From: an uncultured Rhodospirillaceae bacterium | GTDB lineage: Bacteria; Pseudomonadota; Alphaproteobacteria; Rhodospirillales; Magnetospirillaceae | Direction: 5' to 3' | Assembly (NCBI GenBank): GCA_937887565.1 | Contig: CALABS010000036.1 | Span: 186,001 to 250,000, forward strand | Length of the DNA stretch: 64,000 nucleotides | Shown here: positions 1-9,424 of the stretch, piece after piece | How the letters are laid out: each line of letters starts with the position of its first letter | How positions within the stretch are numbered: position 1 is the stretch's first letter | Made by a program: the position numbers and the translations under genes | The notes under the pieces: model-generated | Database searches by the model: none | The model's input: only the letters and a program-made list of their open reading frames with translations | Told to the model about the DNA's origin: nothing

Positions 1-1138
1 CCATGGGCAGGGCGGCGGCGGGGGAAAGCTCCACCTCGACGGCGGTACCGTCGCGGCCGTATTTGACCGCGTTGTCGAGGAGATTCTGCACCAACTGCGC
101 CAGCTCGTCCTCCTGGCCGACCACCAGCCGGGCGGCGGGATCGACGGCCAGCCGCATCTCCATCCCCTTGGGCCGGGCCAGCGCCTCGATGGCGGCGGCG
201 CCCCGGCTCACCAGCCGACCGAGATCGACGGTCTCGCTGGGCTGGAAATGCTCGTTGAGCTCGATCCGCGACAGCGACAGCAGGTCGTTGACCAGTCGCG
301 ACATGCGTCCGGCCTGTTCGTGCATGATGTCGAGGAAGCGGTCGCGCGCCTCGTCGTCGTCGCGGGCGGGGCCGCGCAGGGTCTCGATGAAGCCCAAGAG
401 GGTGGCCAGCGGGGTGCGCAGCTCGTGGCTGGCATTGGCCACGAAATCCGCCCGCATCTGCTCGATGCGGCGCACGGTGGTCAGGTCGTGCAGGGCCAGG
501 ATCGCCCGCGTGCCGTCGGCCGAGGCCGCGTCCACGCGCTCGACCAGGGCCCGGAAGACGCGCTCCACCGGCACCGGCAGGGTGAATTCGGTCTCGCGGC
601 CGCGGGCGCCGGCCAGGACCTCGTCGGTGGCTTCCAGCAACTGGGGGTCGCGCAGCACGGCGGCGATGTCGCGGCCGGTGATGTCGCGGCCGAACACCTG
701 CCGCGCCGCCGAATTGGCCCGCGTCACCCGCCGCAACTCGTCCAGCAGCACCAGCGGCACCGGCAGGGCGTCGAACAGCGCCTCGTTCCAGCGGGCGGCG
801 GCGGCCAGCTCTCCCTGGCGCTGCTGCCAGGCGCGGCGCAGCTGCGCCACCGCGCCCACGGTCTCGTCCATCAGCTTCTCGCTGCGCGGCGGCGGCGGCG
901 GGCCGGTATCGACGCCGTCGGCCATCTCGCGGGTCCATGCCGACACCGTGGCGATGTCGCGCAGGAACGGCAGCACCACCACCGCCATCAGCGCCGCCGA
1001 CACCACCACGGCGCCCAGCGCCGGCAGCATCGCCAACTGCCCGCCGGCGACCAGCACCAGCATCACCGCCGCCAGCGGAATGGACAGGATGGCGACGGCG
1101 GCGGCGAGACGGCGCGGGGAAACGGCGCGGCGGGGCAT
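1..1138 (-). CDS. PhoR-like sensor histidine kinase, 3' end cut by window edge
   Basis: Membrane sensor kinase of a two-component system; the visible 379 residues stop before the ATP-binding core is complete. The ATG at 1138 is followed by two hydrophobic helices (about residues 8-30 and 34-53), a PAS-like segment (about 110-200, LFDALPVPLVLLDE), the HisKA box NASHELRTPL with phosphoacceptor His238, and the N-box LVQNLLDNAVKYG near 345-357. This order resembles PhoR, the phosphate-regulon kinase, but no phoB or pst gene is visible here, so the signal is not established. The stop of this gene lies left of the window. It begins 6 bases beyond the maeB stop on the same strand. Confidence 0.85.
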   Translation of the reverse strand, partial: MPRRAVSPRRLAAAVAILSIPLAAVMLVLVAGGQLAMLPALGAVVVSAALMAVVVLPFLRDIATVSAWTREMADGVDTGPPPPPRSEKLMDETVGAVAQLRRAWQQRQGELAAAARWNEALFDALPVPLVLLDELRRVTRANSAARQVFGRDITGRDIAAVLRDPQLLEATDEVLAGARGRETEFTLPVPVERVFRALVERVDAASADGTRAILALHDLTTVRRIEQMRADFVANASHELRTPLATLLGFIETLRGPARDDDEARDRFLDIMHEQAGRMSRLVNDLLSLSRIELNEHFQPSETVDLGRLVSRGAAAIEALARPKGMEMRLAVDPAARLVVGQEDELAQLVQNLLDNAVKYGRDGTAVEVELSPAAALPM

Positions 1139-1143
1139 GGCGG

Positions 1144-3429
1144 TCAGTCCCGGATGGCGTCGTAGCAGGCCAGCACCGCCATGTTGACCATGTCGTTGAC
1201 GGTGGCGTCCATGGAGGTGATCTGGATCGGCTTGGCCAGCCCCATGAGGATGGGCCCGATGACCGAGCCGCCGCCCAGCTTCTGCATCAGCTTCCAGCTG
1301 ATGTTGGCGGAATAGAGGCCGGGCATCACCAGCACGTTGGCCGGCCCCGACAGGCGGGCGAACGGATAGTGGGCCAGCAGCTCGGGGTCCAGCGCCACGT
1401 CGGCCGCCATCTCGCCGTCATACTCGAAATCGACGTTGCGGGCATCCAGGATGGACACCGCCTCGCGGACCCGTTCGGCCCGGTCCGAGGCGGGGTTGCC
1501 GAAGGTGGAATAGGACAACAGCGCCACCCTGGGCTCGTGGCCCATCTGCCGCGCCTTGCGGGCGGTCTGGATGGCGATGTCGGCCAACTGCCCGGGATGG
1601 GGGGTTTCGTGGACGGTGGTGTCGGCCAGGAACACCGTGCGGCCGCGCGCCACCAGCATGGTCAGGCCGAACAGCAGCTCGCCGGGATTGGGGTCGACGA
1701 CCCGCTTGATCTCCTCGAACGCCTGCCAGTAGTTGCGGGTCAGGCCCGTCACCATGGCGTCGGCGTCGCCCTCGGCCACCATCAGCGAGCCCCAGATGTT
1801 GCGCTCCTGGTTGACCAGGCGCTGGACGTCGCGGAGCAGCGCGCCCTTGCGCTGCAGGCGGCCGTACAGCACCTCGGTGTAATGCTCGCGCTTGTCCGAG
1901 ATGCGGGCGTTGACGATCTCCAGCGATTCGCCCCCGGGCAGGCCGTTGGCGCGCATGGTTTCGCGGATGCGCTCGACGCGGCCCAGCAGGATGGGCGTGC
2001 CGTAGCCGGCGTTCCTGAAGGCCAGGGCGGCACGGATCGACTTTTCCTCCTCGCCCTCGGCGAAGACCATCCGCTGCGGGTTGGCGCGCACCTTCTCGGC
2101 GATGGCCTGCAACGAGGCGGCGGTGGGATCGAGCCGGGCCGACAGCTCCTTGCGGTAGCCCTCGATGTCGACGATGGGCTTGCGGGCGACGCCGGTGTCC
2201 ATGGCCGCCTTGGCGACCGCGGGGGGAATGGCGGCGATCAGGCGGGGATCGAAGGGCACCGGGATGATGTATTCGGGTCCGTAACGAAGTCGGCGGCCGG
2301 CATAGGCGGCATCCACCTCGTCGGGCACGTCCTCGCGGGCCAGCTGGGCGATGGCCTCGGCGGCGGCGATCTTCATCCGGTCGTTGATGGTGCGCGCCCG
2401 CACGTCCAGGGCGCCCCGGAAGATGTAGGGGAAGCCCAGCACATTGTTGATCTGGTTGGGATAGTCCGAGCGGCCGGTGGCGACGATGGCGTCCTGGCGG
2501 ACCTGGCGGACCTCCTCGGGGGTGATCTCGGGGTCGGGGTTGGCCATGGCGAAGATGATCGGCCGCGCCGCCATGGCGGCCACCATATCGGCGGTCACCG
2601 CCCCCTTGACCGACAGGCCCAGGAACACGTCGGCGCCCGCCATGGCCTGCTCCAGGGTGCGGGCGTCGGTGGGGATGGCGTGGGCCGACTTCCACTGGTT
2701 CATGCCCTTCTCGCGGCCCTGGAAGACCACGCCCTTGGTGTCGCACAGGGTGACGTTCTCGTGGCGGATGCCCATGGCCTTGATCAGCTCGACGCAGGCG
2801 ATGGCGGCGGCGCCGGCGCCGTTGACCACCACCCGCGCCTCGTCCATGGCGCGCCCGGTCAGGTCGAGCGCGTTGATCAGGCCGGCGGCGGTGATGATGG
2901 CAGTGCCGTGCTGGTCGTCGTGGAAGACCGGGATGTCCATCATCTCGCGCAGCCGGCTTTCGATGACGAAGCACTCGGGCGCCTTGATGTCCTCGAGGTT
3001 GATGCCGCCGAAGCTGGGCCCCAGGAAGCGGACGCAGTTGACGAACTCGTCGACGTCGCGGGTGTCCACCTCGAGATCGATGGAATCGACGTCGGCGAAG
3101 CGCTTGAACAGCACCGCCTTGCCCTCCATCACCGGCTTGCCGGCCAGGGCGCCCAGGTCGCCCAGCCCCAGGACGGCGGTGCCGTTGGAGATCACCGCCA
3201 CCAGATTGCCCTTGGCGGTGTAGTCATAGGCGAGGCTGGGGTCCCTGGCGATGTGCAGGCACGGGAAGGCGACGCCCGGCGAATAGGCCAGGGACAGGTC
3301 GCGCTGGGTGGTCAGCGGCTTGGTGGGCACCACCTCGATCTTGCCGGGGCGGCCCGACGAGTGCATCAGCAGCGTCTCGCGCTCCAGGTCGGCCTGCTTG
3401 CCGCCATTGCCGCGGGTGTGGTCGGTCAT
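1144..3429 (-). CDS. maeB: NADP-dependent malic enzyme, MaeB type (malic domain fused to phosphotransacetylase-like domain)
   Basis: Oxidative decarboxylation of malate to pyruvate with NADP reduction, in the cytoplasm. The 761-residue protein has the MaeB architecture: N-terminal malic domain (about 20-155, AYSPGVAFPCLHIARDP; catalytic YTAKGNLVAVISNGTAVLG), NAD(P)-binding domain with VVNGAGAAAIACVEL, and a C-terminal phosphotransacetylase-like domain (about 440-755), which in this family is regulatory and not catalytic. The frame is open upstream of 3429, but ATG 3429 starts the conserved N-terminus (MTDHTRG) and matches the family length. It lies in a same-strand run between a stress-type protein and a histidine kinase. 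Confidence 0.95.
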   Translation of the reverse strand: MTDHTRGNGGKQADLERETLLMHSSGRPGKIEVVPTKPLTTQRDLSLAYSPGVAFPCLHIARDPSLAYDYTAKGNLVAVISNGTAVLGLGDLGALAGKPVMEGKAVLFKRFADVDSIDLEVDTRDVDEFVNCVRFLGPSFGGINLEDIKAPECFVIESRLREMMDIPVFHDDQHGTAIITAAGLINALDLTGRAMDEARVVVNGAGAAAIACVELIKAMGIRHENVTLCDTKGVVFQGREKGMNQWKSAHAIPTDARTLEQAMAGADVFLGLSVKGAVTADMVAAMAARPIIFAMANPDPEITPEEVRQVRQDAIVATGRSDYPNQINNVLGFPYIFRGALDVRARTINDRMKIAAAEAIAQLAREDVPDEVDAAYAGRRLRYGPEYIIPVPFDPRLIAAIPPAVAKAAMDTGVARKPIVDIEGYRKELSARLDPTAASLQAIAEKVRANPQRMVFAEGEEEKSIRAALAFRNAGYGTPILLGRVERIRETMRANGLPGGESLEIVNARISDKREHYTEVLYGRLQRKGALLRDVQRLVNQERNIWGSLMVAEGDADAMVTGLTRNYWQAFEEIKRVVDPNPGELLFGLTMLVARGRTVFLADTTVHETPHPGQLADIAIQTARKARQMGHEPRVALLSYSTFGNPASDRAERVREAVSILDARNVDFEYDGEMAADVALDPELLAHYPFARLSGPANVLVMPGLYSANISWKLMQKLGGGSVIGPILMGLAKPIQITSMDATVNDMVNMAVLACYDAIRD

Positions 3430-3461
3430 CGCGCGTCTTCCCTGTGACTTGGCCCTTGTGG

Positions 3462-3962
3462 TCAGGCCTTGCGGTCGAACACATGGATGTTGGCGGCGCC
3501 GGCCGATTGCAGGGCCGCCCGCGCCTTCTCCTCCTCCAGCTGGTCGCGCACGATCACCCACAGGATGACGCTGCCGGCGGCCAGGGCGCGCCCGAAATCG
3601 TCGGAATCGGGGATGGTGCTGATTTCGTCCAGCAGTTCCTTGGCCGCCGCGCCGCCCACGCCCGCCGCCACCAGGGCGGCGGCGGCGGCGGCCACCGGGC
3701 CGGCGAACAGGGCGATGATGCCGGCGGTGACCAGCGGCCATTCGTATTTGGCGTCGCCGGCCACGGCGGTCAGCACGTCGCGCCACGGCTTGCCCTCGCG
3801 GCCGACCGTCACGTCCAGCGAATCGTGCGACGACAGCACCGACAGGTCCGAGCGGGTGAAGCCCGCATGGGTCAGCGCGTCGACGGCGGCCATGAAATGG
3901 TCGCGGTCGGAAAAGGTGCCGACGACCTCGCGGATCGTGGGCGCATGGGGATCGGTGGTCAT
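3462..3962 (-). CDS. stress-type protein with glycine/alanine-rich membrane segment
   Basis: 166 residues. The N-terminal third (REVVGTFSDRDHFMAAVDAL, then HAGFTRSDLSVL) resembles the flexible alpha/beta module seen at the start of general-stress-17M-like proteins. The middle (about 85-120) is a hydrophobic Ala/Gly-rich stretch typical of a glycine-zipper or membrane hairpin. The C-terminus (AARAALQSAGAANIHVFD) looks like a second copy of the small alpha/beta module. The start at 3962 is chosen because GGAGGGG lies directly upstream; an in-frame ATG 30 bases earlier lacks such a site. No enzymatic function is recognised. It could be cotranscribed with maeB, which begins 32 bases downstream. 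Confidence 0.75.
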   Translation of the reverse strand: MTTDPHAPTIREVVGTFSDRDHFMAAVDALTHAGFTRSDLSVLSSHDSLDVTVGREGKPWRDVLTAVAGDAKYEWPLVTAGIIALFAGPVAAAAAALVAAGVGGAAAKELLDEISTIPDSDDFGRALAAGSVILWVIVRDQLEEEKARAALQSAGAANIHVFDRKA

Positions 3963-4035
3963 TGCCCCTCCAAAGGTTCCACAGCCCTTCATCTTGCGCC
4001 GATCCGGGACGGATGCAAAGAGGGCGGAGGTGAAG

Positions 4036-4117
4036 TTTCACCACGAGGACACGGAGACACCAAGAAGGCCCCGCCTGATCCGACATCCTTGGTGTCTTGG
4101 TGTCTTGGTGGTGAAAA
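4036..4117. repeat. dispersed palindromic repeat, family 1, copy A
   Basis: Imperfect inverted repeat in the divergent gap before mutS. The left arm begins TTTCACCACGAGGACACGG and the right arm ends TGTCTTGGTGGTGAAA. Each arm is an internal tandem of the 7-8 base unit CACCAAGA (or its complement). Copies B (16235-16317) and C (39188-39280) share the arms but not the centre. Confidence 0.8.
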
Positions 4118-4159
4118 ACCGCTATATAGAGGCCACCCACCACCAGCCGCAGCAGAAAC

Positions 4160-6817
4160 GTGACCGCCGAGACCCCGGACGTCCCCGCCATTCCGCCCGA
4201 CGCCACGCCCATGATGGCCCAGTACCTGGCCATCAAGCAGGCCCATCCCGACTGCCTGCTGTTCTACCGCATGGGCGACTTCTACGAGCTGTTCTTCGAC
4301 GACGCGGTCAAGGCCTCGGCCGCGCTCGACATCGCGCTCACCAAGCGCGGCAAGCATTTGGGCGAGGACATCTCCATGTGCGGGGTGCCGGTACGCTCCT
4401 ACGAGATGTATCTGTCGCGCCTGGTGCGCGCCGGCTTCCGGGTCGCCATCTGCGAGCAGACCGAGGACCCCGCCGAGGCCAGGAAGCGCGGGTCCAAGGC
4501 GGTGGTGGCCCGCGACGTCATCCGGCTGGTGACCGCCGGCACGCTGACCGAGGACAACCTGCTCGACGCCCGCGCCCACAACTACCTGGCCGCCGTCGCC
4601 GAGGCCCAGGGCATACTAGGGCTGGCCTGGGTGGATGTGTCCACCGGCGACTTCATGATGCAGGCGCTTGGGCCCGCGACCATCGCCGCCGCCCTGGCCC
4701 GGCTGTCCCCCGGCGAGCTGCTGGTGCCCGACCGCCTGCTCCAGGCCGACGGATTGTTCGAGGTGTGGGGCGACTGGAAATCGGTGCTCACCCCCCTGCC
4801 CGGAGTTCGTTTCGACAGCGAAAATGCTCGCCGCCGTCTGGAGGCGTTGTTCGCGGTGGGCACGCTCGACGGGTTCGGCGGCTTCGAGCGGGCCGAACTG
4901 GCGGCCGGCGGCGCCCTGGTGGACTATGTTGAGCTGACCCAGAAGGGCCGGCTGCCGCGCCTCTCGCCCCCCCGCCGGCTGGCCGAGGGGGCGGTGATGG
5001 AGATCGATTCCGCCACGCGGCGCAACCTGGAACTGGCCGAGACCCTGGCCGGCGACCGCCGGGGCTCGCTGCTGGCCACCATCGACCGCACGGTGACCGG
5101 CGCCGGCGCGCGGCTGCTGGCGGCCCGGCTGGCGGCGCCGCTGACCGATCCGGCGGCCATCGAGGGCCGGCTCGACATGGTGGAGTTCTTCGTCGCCAAC
5201 CATGCCGTCTGCGCCGCCGTCCGCGATGCCCTGCGCCGCTGCCCGGATGTGGAGCGCGCCCTGTCGCGGCTGTCGCTGGGGCGCGGCGGGCCGCGCGACC
5301 TGGCCGCCGTGCGCGACGCCCTGGCCGAGATCCCGGGCCTGCGCAACGCCCTGGCGACGGCGGCCGACACGCCGCCCGAGGGGCTGGCGCGGGTGGCGCG
5401 GTCGCTGGGCGAGCATTCGGTGCTGGTGGACCGCCTGTCGCGGGCCCTGGCCGCCGACCTGCCGCTGGCCGCCCGCGACGGCGGTTTCATCCAGCCCGGC
5501 TATCATGCCGGGCTCGACGAGCTGAAGACGCTGAGGACCGAGGGCTTCGGCATGCTGGCCCGCCTGGAGCGCCGTTACGCCGACGAAACGGGCGTCGCCA
5601 GCCTCAAGGTCCGCCACAACAACATCATCGGCCACCATGTCGAGGTCCCCGGCAAGCAGGCCGACCGGCTGGACGAGCGCTTCATCCACCGCCAGACCAT
5701 GGCCAACTCGGCCCGCTACACCACCACCGAGCTGATCGAGCTGGCCGGCCGGATCACCGGCGCCGCCGACCGCACGCTGGCCCTCGAGCTGGAGCTGTTC
5801 GAGGATCTGGTCAAGGAGGCGGTGGCCCGCGCCCCCGAGATCGCCGCTGCCGCCCGCGCCCTGGCCGCGCTCGACGTCGCCGCCGCCCTGGCCGAACTGG
5901 CGGTGTCGGCCCGCTGGACGCGGCCGGCGGTGGACACCTCGACCGCCTTCGACGTCAGGGGCGGCCGCCATCCGGTGGTGGAGGCGGCGCTCGTCGCCAG
6001 CCGCGCCGGCGCCTTCGTCGCCAACGACTGCGATCTCGGCGACGGCAACCGGCTGTGGTTGATCACCGGCCCCAACATGGCCGGCAAGTCCACCTTCCTG
6101 CGTCAGAACGCGGTGATCGCGGTGCTGGCCCAGATGGGGTCCTTCGTCCCCGCCGACCATGCCCGCATCGGCGTGGTCGACCGCCTGTTCTCGCGGGTCG
6201 GCGCCGCCGACGATCTGGCGCGCGGGCGGTCCACCTTCATGGTCGAGATGGTCGAGACGGCGGCCATCCTCAACCAGGCCGGCCCCCGTGCCCTGGTCAT
6301 CCTCGACGAGATCGGTCGCGGCACCGCCACCTTCGACGGCCTGTCCATCGCCTGGTCGGTGGTCGAGAACCTGCACGAGGTCAACCGCTGCCGCGCCCTG
6401 TTCGCCACCCATTACCACGAGCTGACCAGCCTGGCCGCCCGCCTGCCGCAGCTGTCCTGCCACCAGATGCGGGTCAAGGAATGGCAGGGCGACGTGGTCT
6501 TCCTGCACGAAGTGGCGGCCGGCGCCGCCGACCGCTCCTACGGCATCCACGTGGCCCGGCTGGCCGGCCTGCCGCCGCAGGTCGTTGCGCGGGCGGAAGA
6601 AGTCCTGGCGGCGCTGGAGAAGGGCGAGCAGGGCAGCGCCGTGGCGCGGCTCGCCGATGATCTGCCGCTGTTCGCCGCCCTGGCCAAACCCAAGCCCAGC
6701 GTTCCCGAGGCGGCGCCATCGGCGGTGGAGGAGCGCCTGCGCGGCGTCAGTCCCGACGAGATGACGGCGCGCCAGGCGCTTGATCTGGTTTACGAGCTCA
6801 AGGGCCTGGTCAAGTAG
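4160..6817 (+). CDS. mutS: DNA mismatch repair protein MutS
   Basis: Recognises mismatches and small loops in newly replicated DNA and recruits MutL. At 885 residues it is full length. The N-terminal mismatch-binding domain carries the Phe-x-Glu motif in RMGDFYELFFDDA (about residue 40). The C-terminal ATPase has Walker A GPNMAGKST (about 635) and Walker B LVILDEIGRGTATFDG, followed by the switch histidines ATHYHEL. The start is GTG 4160, because coding similarity begins before the first in-frame ATG (4211, MMAQYL) and the upstream bases hold a dispersed repeat. No mutL is in the window. A weak G/C hairpin directly follows the stop. Confidence 0.96.
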   Translation: MTAETPDVPAIPPDATPMMAQYLAIKQAHPDCLLFYRMGDFYELFFDDAVKASAALDIALTKRGKHLGEDISMCGVPVRSYEMYLSRLVRAGFRVAICEQTEDPAEARKRGSKAVVARDVIRLVTAGTLTEDNLLDARAHNYLAAVAEAQGILGLAWVDVSTGDFMMQALGPATIAAALARLSPGELLVPDRLLQADGLFEVWGDWKSVLTPLPGVRFDSENARRRLEALFAVGTLDGFGGFERAELAAGGALVDYVELTQKGRLPRLSPPRRLAEGAVMEIDSATRRNLELAETLAGDRRGSLLATIDRTVTGAGARLLAARLAAPLTDPAAIEGRLDMVEFFVANHAVCAAVRDALRRCPDVERALSRLSLGRGGPRDLAAVRDALAEIPGLRNALATAADTPPEGLARVARSLGEHSVLVDRLSRALAADLPLAARDGGFIQPGYHAGLDELKTLRTEGFGMLARLERRYADETGVASLKVRHNNIIGHHVEVPGKQADRLDERFIHRQTMANSARYTTTELIELAGRITGAADRTLALELELFEDLVKEAVARAPEIAAAARALAALDVAAALAELAVSARWTRPAVDTSTAFDVRGGRHPVVEAALVASRAGAFVANDCDLGDGNRLWLITGPNMAGKSTFLRQNAVIAVLAQMGSFVPADHARIGVVDRLFSRVGAADDLARGRSTFMVEMVETAAILNQAGPRALVILDEIGRGTATFDGLSIAWSVVENLHEVNRCRALFATHYHELTSLAARLPQLSCHQMRVKEWQGDVVFLHEVAAGAADRSYGIHVARLAGLPPQVVARAEEVLAALEKGEQGSAVARLADDLPLFAALAKPKPSVPEAAPSAVEERLRGVSPDEMTARQALDLVYELKGLVK

Positions 6818-6878
6818 GGGGGGTCGCCCCCGGACCGCCGGCCGGTGTATAAGGGTTCTCTCAAGTAGGGAGAGCCCC

Positions 6879-7541
6879 ATGGACCGCCTGGCCGTCAACG
6901 AAAGCCGCATGCTCTATTTCCACCGCCTCCTGGTCGGCGAGGCCCGGCATTCGCCGGCGCTGTTGGAGCGGGCGCGGGCGGAGATGACGCGCCGCCACGC
7001 GGTTCGGCCCGATCCCCACGGGGTGTCGGCCGAATGGGCCGAGCTGCTGGACGGACCCTTCGAGGCGCTGGCCGAGGCGGTGCTGGCCGACACCGCCCGG
7101 GGCGGGCTGCTGCGCGCCAACTCGCCGTTGGCCGACTGCCTGGGCCCCGAGGAGAAGAACGCCCTGTGGCAGCGCATCGGCCTGCACCAGTTCGTCGCCA
7201 TGTATCTCCAGGCCGCCGCCGACCTCGACCTGACCATCGACGAGCAGACCGCCGTCACCGGCCTGCCGGCCGACGAGGTGGCCGGCTGGCGGGCCGCCGC
7301 GCCCACCATGATCGCGGCCGAGGTGCTGGACGCGCTCAAGACGGTGGTGGGCATCCATCGCGGCCTGGAGCGGCTGTTCCCCGACGCCGATACCCGCCGG
7401 TCGTGGCTGCGCGGGCAGGTGGACCTGTTCGCCGGCCGCCCCATCGACCTGATGCTGGCCGGCCAGGGCGGCAAGGTCCAGGCCTATCTCACCGCCGCCC
7501 TGCAGCCGCTCATCGCCGACGGCGACCGCCCCAGCCACTGA
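6879..7541 (+). CDS. orphan protein with MbcA/ParS/Xre-type (DUF2384-like) C-terminal domain
   Basis: 220 residues, start ATG 6879 behind GGGAGAG. The C-terminal part (about 155-212, ALKTVVGIHRGLERLFPD, then SWLRGQVDLFAGRPIDLML) matches the layout of the toxin-binding domain of Xre/MbcA/ParS antitoxins: a Trp-Leu followed by a GxxPxDLxL turn. The N-terminal 120 residues are helical, and residues around LTIDEQTAVTGLPADEVAGW look like a helix-turn-helix. Family antitoxins sit next to a RES-domain toxin, but none is present on either side here. It may be a regulator or a remnant of a pair. The domain call is from motif layout only. Confidence 0.65.
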   Translation: MDRLAVNESRMLYFHRLLVGEARHSPALLERARAEMTRRHAVRPDPHGVSAEWAELLDGPFEALAEAVLADTARGGLLRANSPLADCLGPEEKNALWQRIGLHQFVAMYLQAAADLDLTIDEQTAVTGLPADEVAGWRAAAPTMIAAEVLDALKTVVGIHRGLERLFPDADTRRSWLRGQVDLFAGRPIDLMLAGQGGKVQAYLTAALQPLIADGDRPSH

Positions 7542-7553
7542 GGCGGGCGCGCC

Positions 7554-8600
7554 TCAGGCGGCGGCGGCCGTCTTCCAGACGCGGGTCTCGAACGGGCGCA
7601 GGTTGTCGAGGAATTGCCGGGTGCAGGATTCCCACGAGAATTCCAGCGCGTGGGCGCGGCAGGATTCGGGGGGGATGGACAGCGCCTCCAGGCAGGCGGC
7701 GCGCAGGTCCTCGCTCAGTACCCCGGTTCCCGACGATCCGATGACGTCCAGCGGGCCGGGGACCGGATAGGCCGCCACCGGCAGCCCGCTGGCCTGGGCC
7801 TCCAGCAGCACCAGCCCGAAGGTGTCGGTGCGGCTGGGGAACACGAAGACGTCGGCGGCGGCGTAGTGGCGGGCCAGGTCGTCGCCGAAGCGGGCGCCGG
7901 CGAAGCGGACCTCGGGGTGGCGGCGCCTGAGTTCGTCGAGCAGCGGGCCGTCGCCCACCACCGCCTTGGAGCCGGGCAGATCCAGGGCCAGGAAGGCCTC
8001 GACGTTCTTTTCCACCGCCACCCGGCCCACATAGAGGAAGATCGGGCGGGGCAGGTCGGCGAAGGGACCGGCGTCGCCCCTCATCTCCGGGCGGGGACGG
8101 AACAGCTGGGTGTCGACCCCGCGGCTCCAGCGGCCGATATTGGTGAAGCCGCGCGCCGTCAGCTCGTCCTCGATGCCCTGGGTCGCCACCATCACCCGCG
8201 ACGACGCCCCGTGGAACCGGCGCATCACGGCGTAGGACATGGACAGCGGCAGGCGGAAGCGGGCCTGGATGTATTCGGGAAACTTGGTGTGGTAGGCGGT
8301 GGTGAAGGGAATCTGGCGGCGCAGGCAATAGCGCCGCGCCGCCCAGCCCAACGGGCCCTCGGTGGCGATGTGGATGGCACAGGGCTGCGCCTCCTCGATC
8401 AGCCGGGCCAGCTTGCGGCCCGGCTTCAGCGCCAGCCGGATCTCGGGATAGGTGGGGCAGGGCAGCGAGCGGAAGCGGTCGGGGGTGACCATGACCACCT
8501 CGTGGCCGTCGCGGTCCAGCTCGCTCCTTAGCGTGTCAAGCGTGCGAACGACACCATTGACCTGAGGGAACCACGCATCCGTGACGACGAGTATTCGCAT
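7554..8600 (-). CDS. GT4-family glycosyltransferase
   Basis: Retaining sugar transferase of the GT-B fold, 348 residues. The N-terminal Rossmann start MRILVVTDAWFPQVNGVVRT includes the conserved acceptor-side glycine loop. The C-terminal nucleotide-sugar half has YVGRVAVEKNVEAFL and the donor-binding block FPSRTDTFGLVLLEAQASG, a variant of the EX7E motif. No membrane helices are seen. Similar proteins transfer hexoses to diacylglycerol or phosphatidylinositol-like lipids. Its pairing with a metallophosphoesterase and a nearby lipid kinase suggests a glycolipid role, which is inference. The start ATG 8600 lies inside the 3' end of the upstream gene, so the two are translationally coupled. Confidence 0.85.
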   Translation of the reverse strand: MRILVVTDAWFPQVNGVVRTLDTLRSELDRDGHEVVMVTPDRFRSLPCPTYPEIRLALKPGRKLARLIEEAQPCAIHIATEGPLGWAARRYCLRRQIPFTTAYHTKFPEYIQARFRLPLSMSYAVMRRFHGASSRVMVATQGIEDELTARGFTNIGRWSRGVDTQLFRPRPEMRGDAGPFADLPRPIFLYVGRVAVEKNVEAFLALDLPGSKAVVGDGPLLDELRRRHPEVRFAGARFGDDLARHYAAADVFVFPSRTDTFGLVLLEAQASGLPVAAYPVPGPLDVIGSSGTGVLSEDLRAACLEALSIPPESCRAHALEFSWESCTRQFLDNLRPFETRVWKTAAAA

Positions 8601-9424
8601 GCCTTCTCCTTGCCGGGCGGGACGTTCAGCGACCGGGGGGCGAAACTGAGCGGGCTCTCCTCGAGCCAGCGGACGATCTCGATCCGGCCGTCGAAATGCT
8701 CGACCAGCGCCGTGCAGCTCTCCACCCAGTCGCCGTCGTTGCAATAAAGCACGCCGTCCACCATGCGCATCTCGGCGTGGTGGATGTGGCCGCACACCAC
8801 GCCGTCGACGCCGAAGCGGCGCGCCTCCTCGGCCATGGCGGCCTCGAAGTCGGCGATGAAGGCGACGGCGTTCTTGACCTTGTGCTTGAGATAGGCCGAC
8901 AGCGACCAGTAGGGATAGCCGAGCCGGCGGCGGACCAGGTTGAACCAGTGGTTCAGGGTCAGCGCCAGCGTGTATGCCCAATCCCCCAGATGTGCCAGCC
9001 ATTTGGCGTATTTCACCACGCCGTCGAAGCGGTCACCGTGGAGGATCAGGAGCGTCTTGCCGTCGGCGGTTTCGTGGACGGCGTGCTCCATCACCTGGAC
9101 GTCACCGAACGAATGCTCCACGTACTCGCGCGCGAACTCGTCGTGATTGCCGGGAACGAAGATCACCCGGGTGCCCTTGCGGGCCTTGCGCAGCAGCTTC
9201 TGGACCACGTCGTTGTGGGCCTGCGGCCAGTACCACGACCGCTTGAGCCGCCAGCCGTCGACGATGTCGCCGACGAGATACAGGCTGTCCGAATCGGTCT
9301 TCTTCAGGAAATCCAGCAGGAACTCGGCCTTGCAGCCCCGGGTTCCCAGGTGGACGTCGGAAATCCAGATGGCGCGGTAGCGGCGCGTGATCTCGGATTC
9401 GGCGTTCATGTCCTCGGCGTCCAC
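8528..9424 (-). CDS. metallophosphoesterase, LpxH/YbbF-like superfamily
   Basis: Calcineurin-type phosphoesterase of the UDP-2,3-diacylglucosamine hydrolase superfamily, 298 residues. The di-metal motifs are complete and in order: ISDVHLGTRG, GDIVDGW, GNHDEF and CGHIHHAEMR, with a further metal-site His in ILHGDRFD. The start could be GTG 9424 or ATG 9409 (15 bases downstream). Neither has a strong ribosome site, but GAGG precedes the ATG. The last 24 codons overlap the glycosyltransferase start by 73 bases, so that DNA codes in two frames. The partner order (phosphoesterase then GT4) suggests shared lipid or lipid A chemistry; substrate not established. Confidence 0.85.
   Translation of the reverse strand: MDAEDMNAESEITRRYRAIWISDVHLGTRGCKAEFLLDFLKKTDSDSLYLVGDIVDGWRLKRSWYWPQAHNDVVQKLLRKARKGTRVIFVPGNHDEFAREYVEHSFGDVQVMEHAVHETADGKTLLILHGDRFDGVVKYAKWLAHLGDWAYTLALTLNHWFNLVRRRLGYPYWSLSAYLKHKVKNAVAFIADFEAAMAEEARRFGVDGVVCGHIHHAEMRMVDGVLYCNDGDWVESCTALVEHFDGRIEIVRWLEESPLSFAPRSLNVPPGKEKACEYSSSRMRGSLRSMVSFARLTR

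Noticed and set aside
937..3447. 836-codon open frame opposite maeB
   Set aside because: Antisense to a clear malic enzyme; the product is a His/Gly/Gln-rich artefact of high GC third positions. The same applies to other long opposite-strand frames, such as those against acnB, mutS, glnD, dnaK and the mutase.
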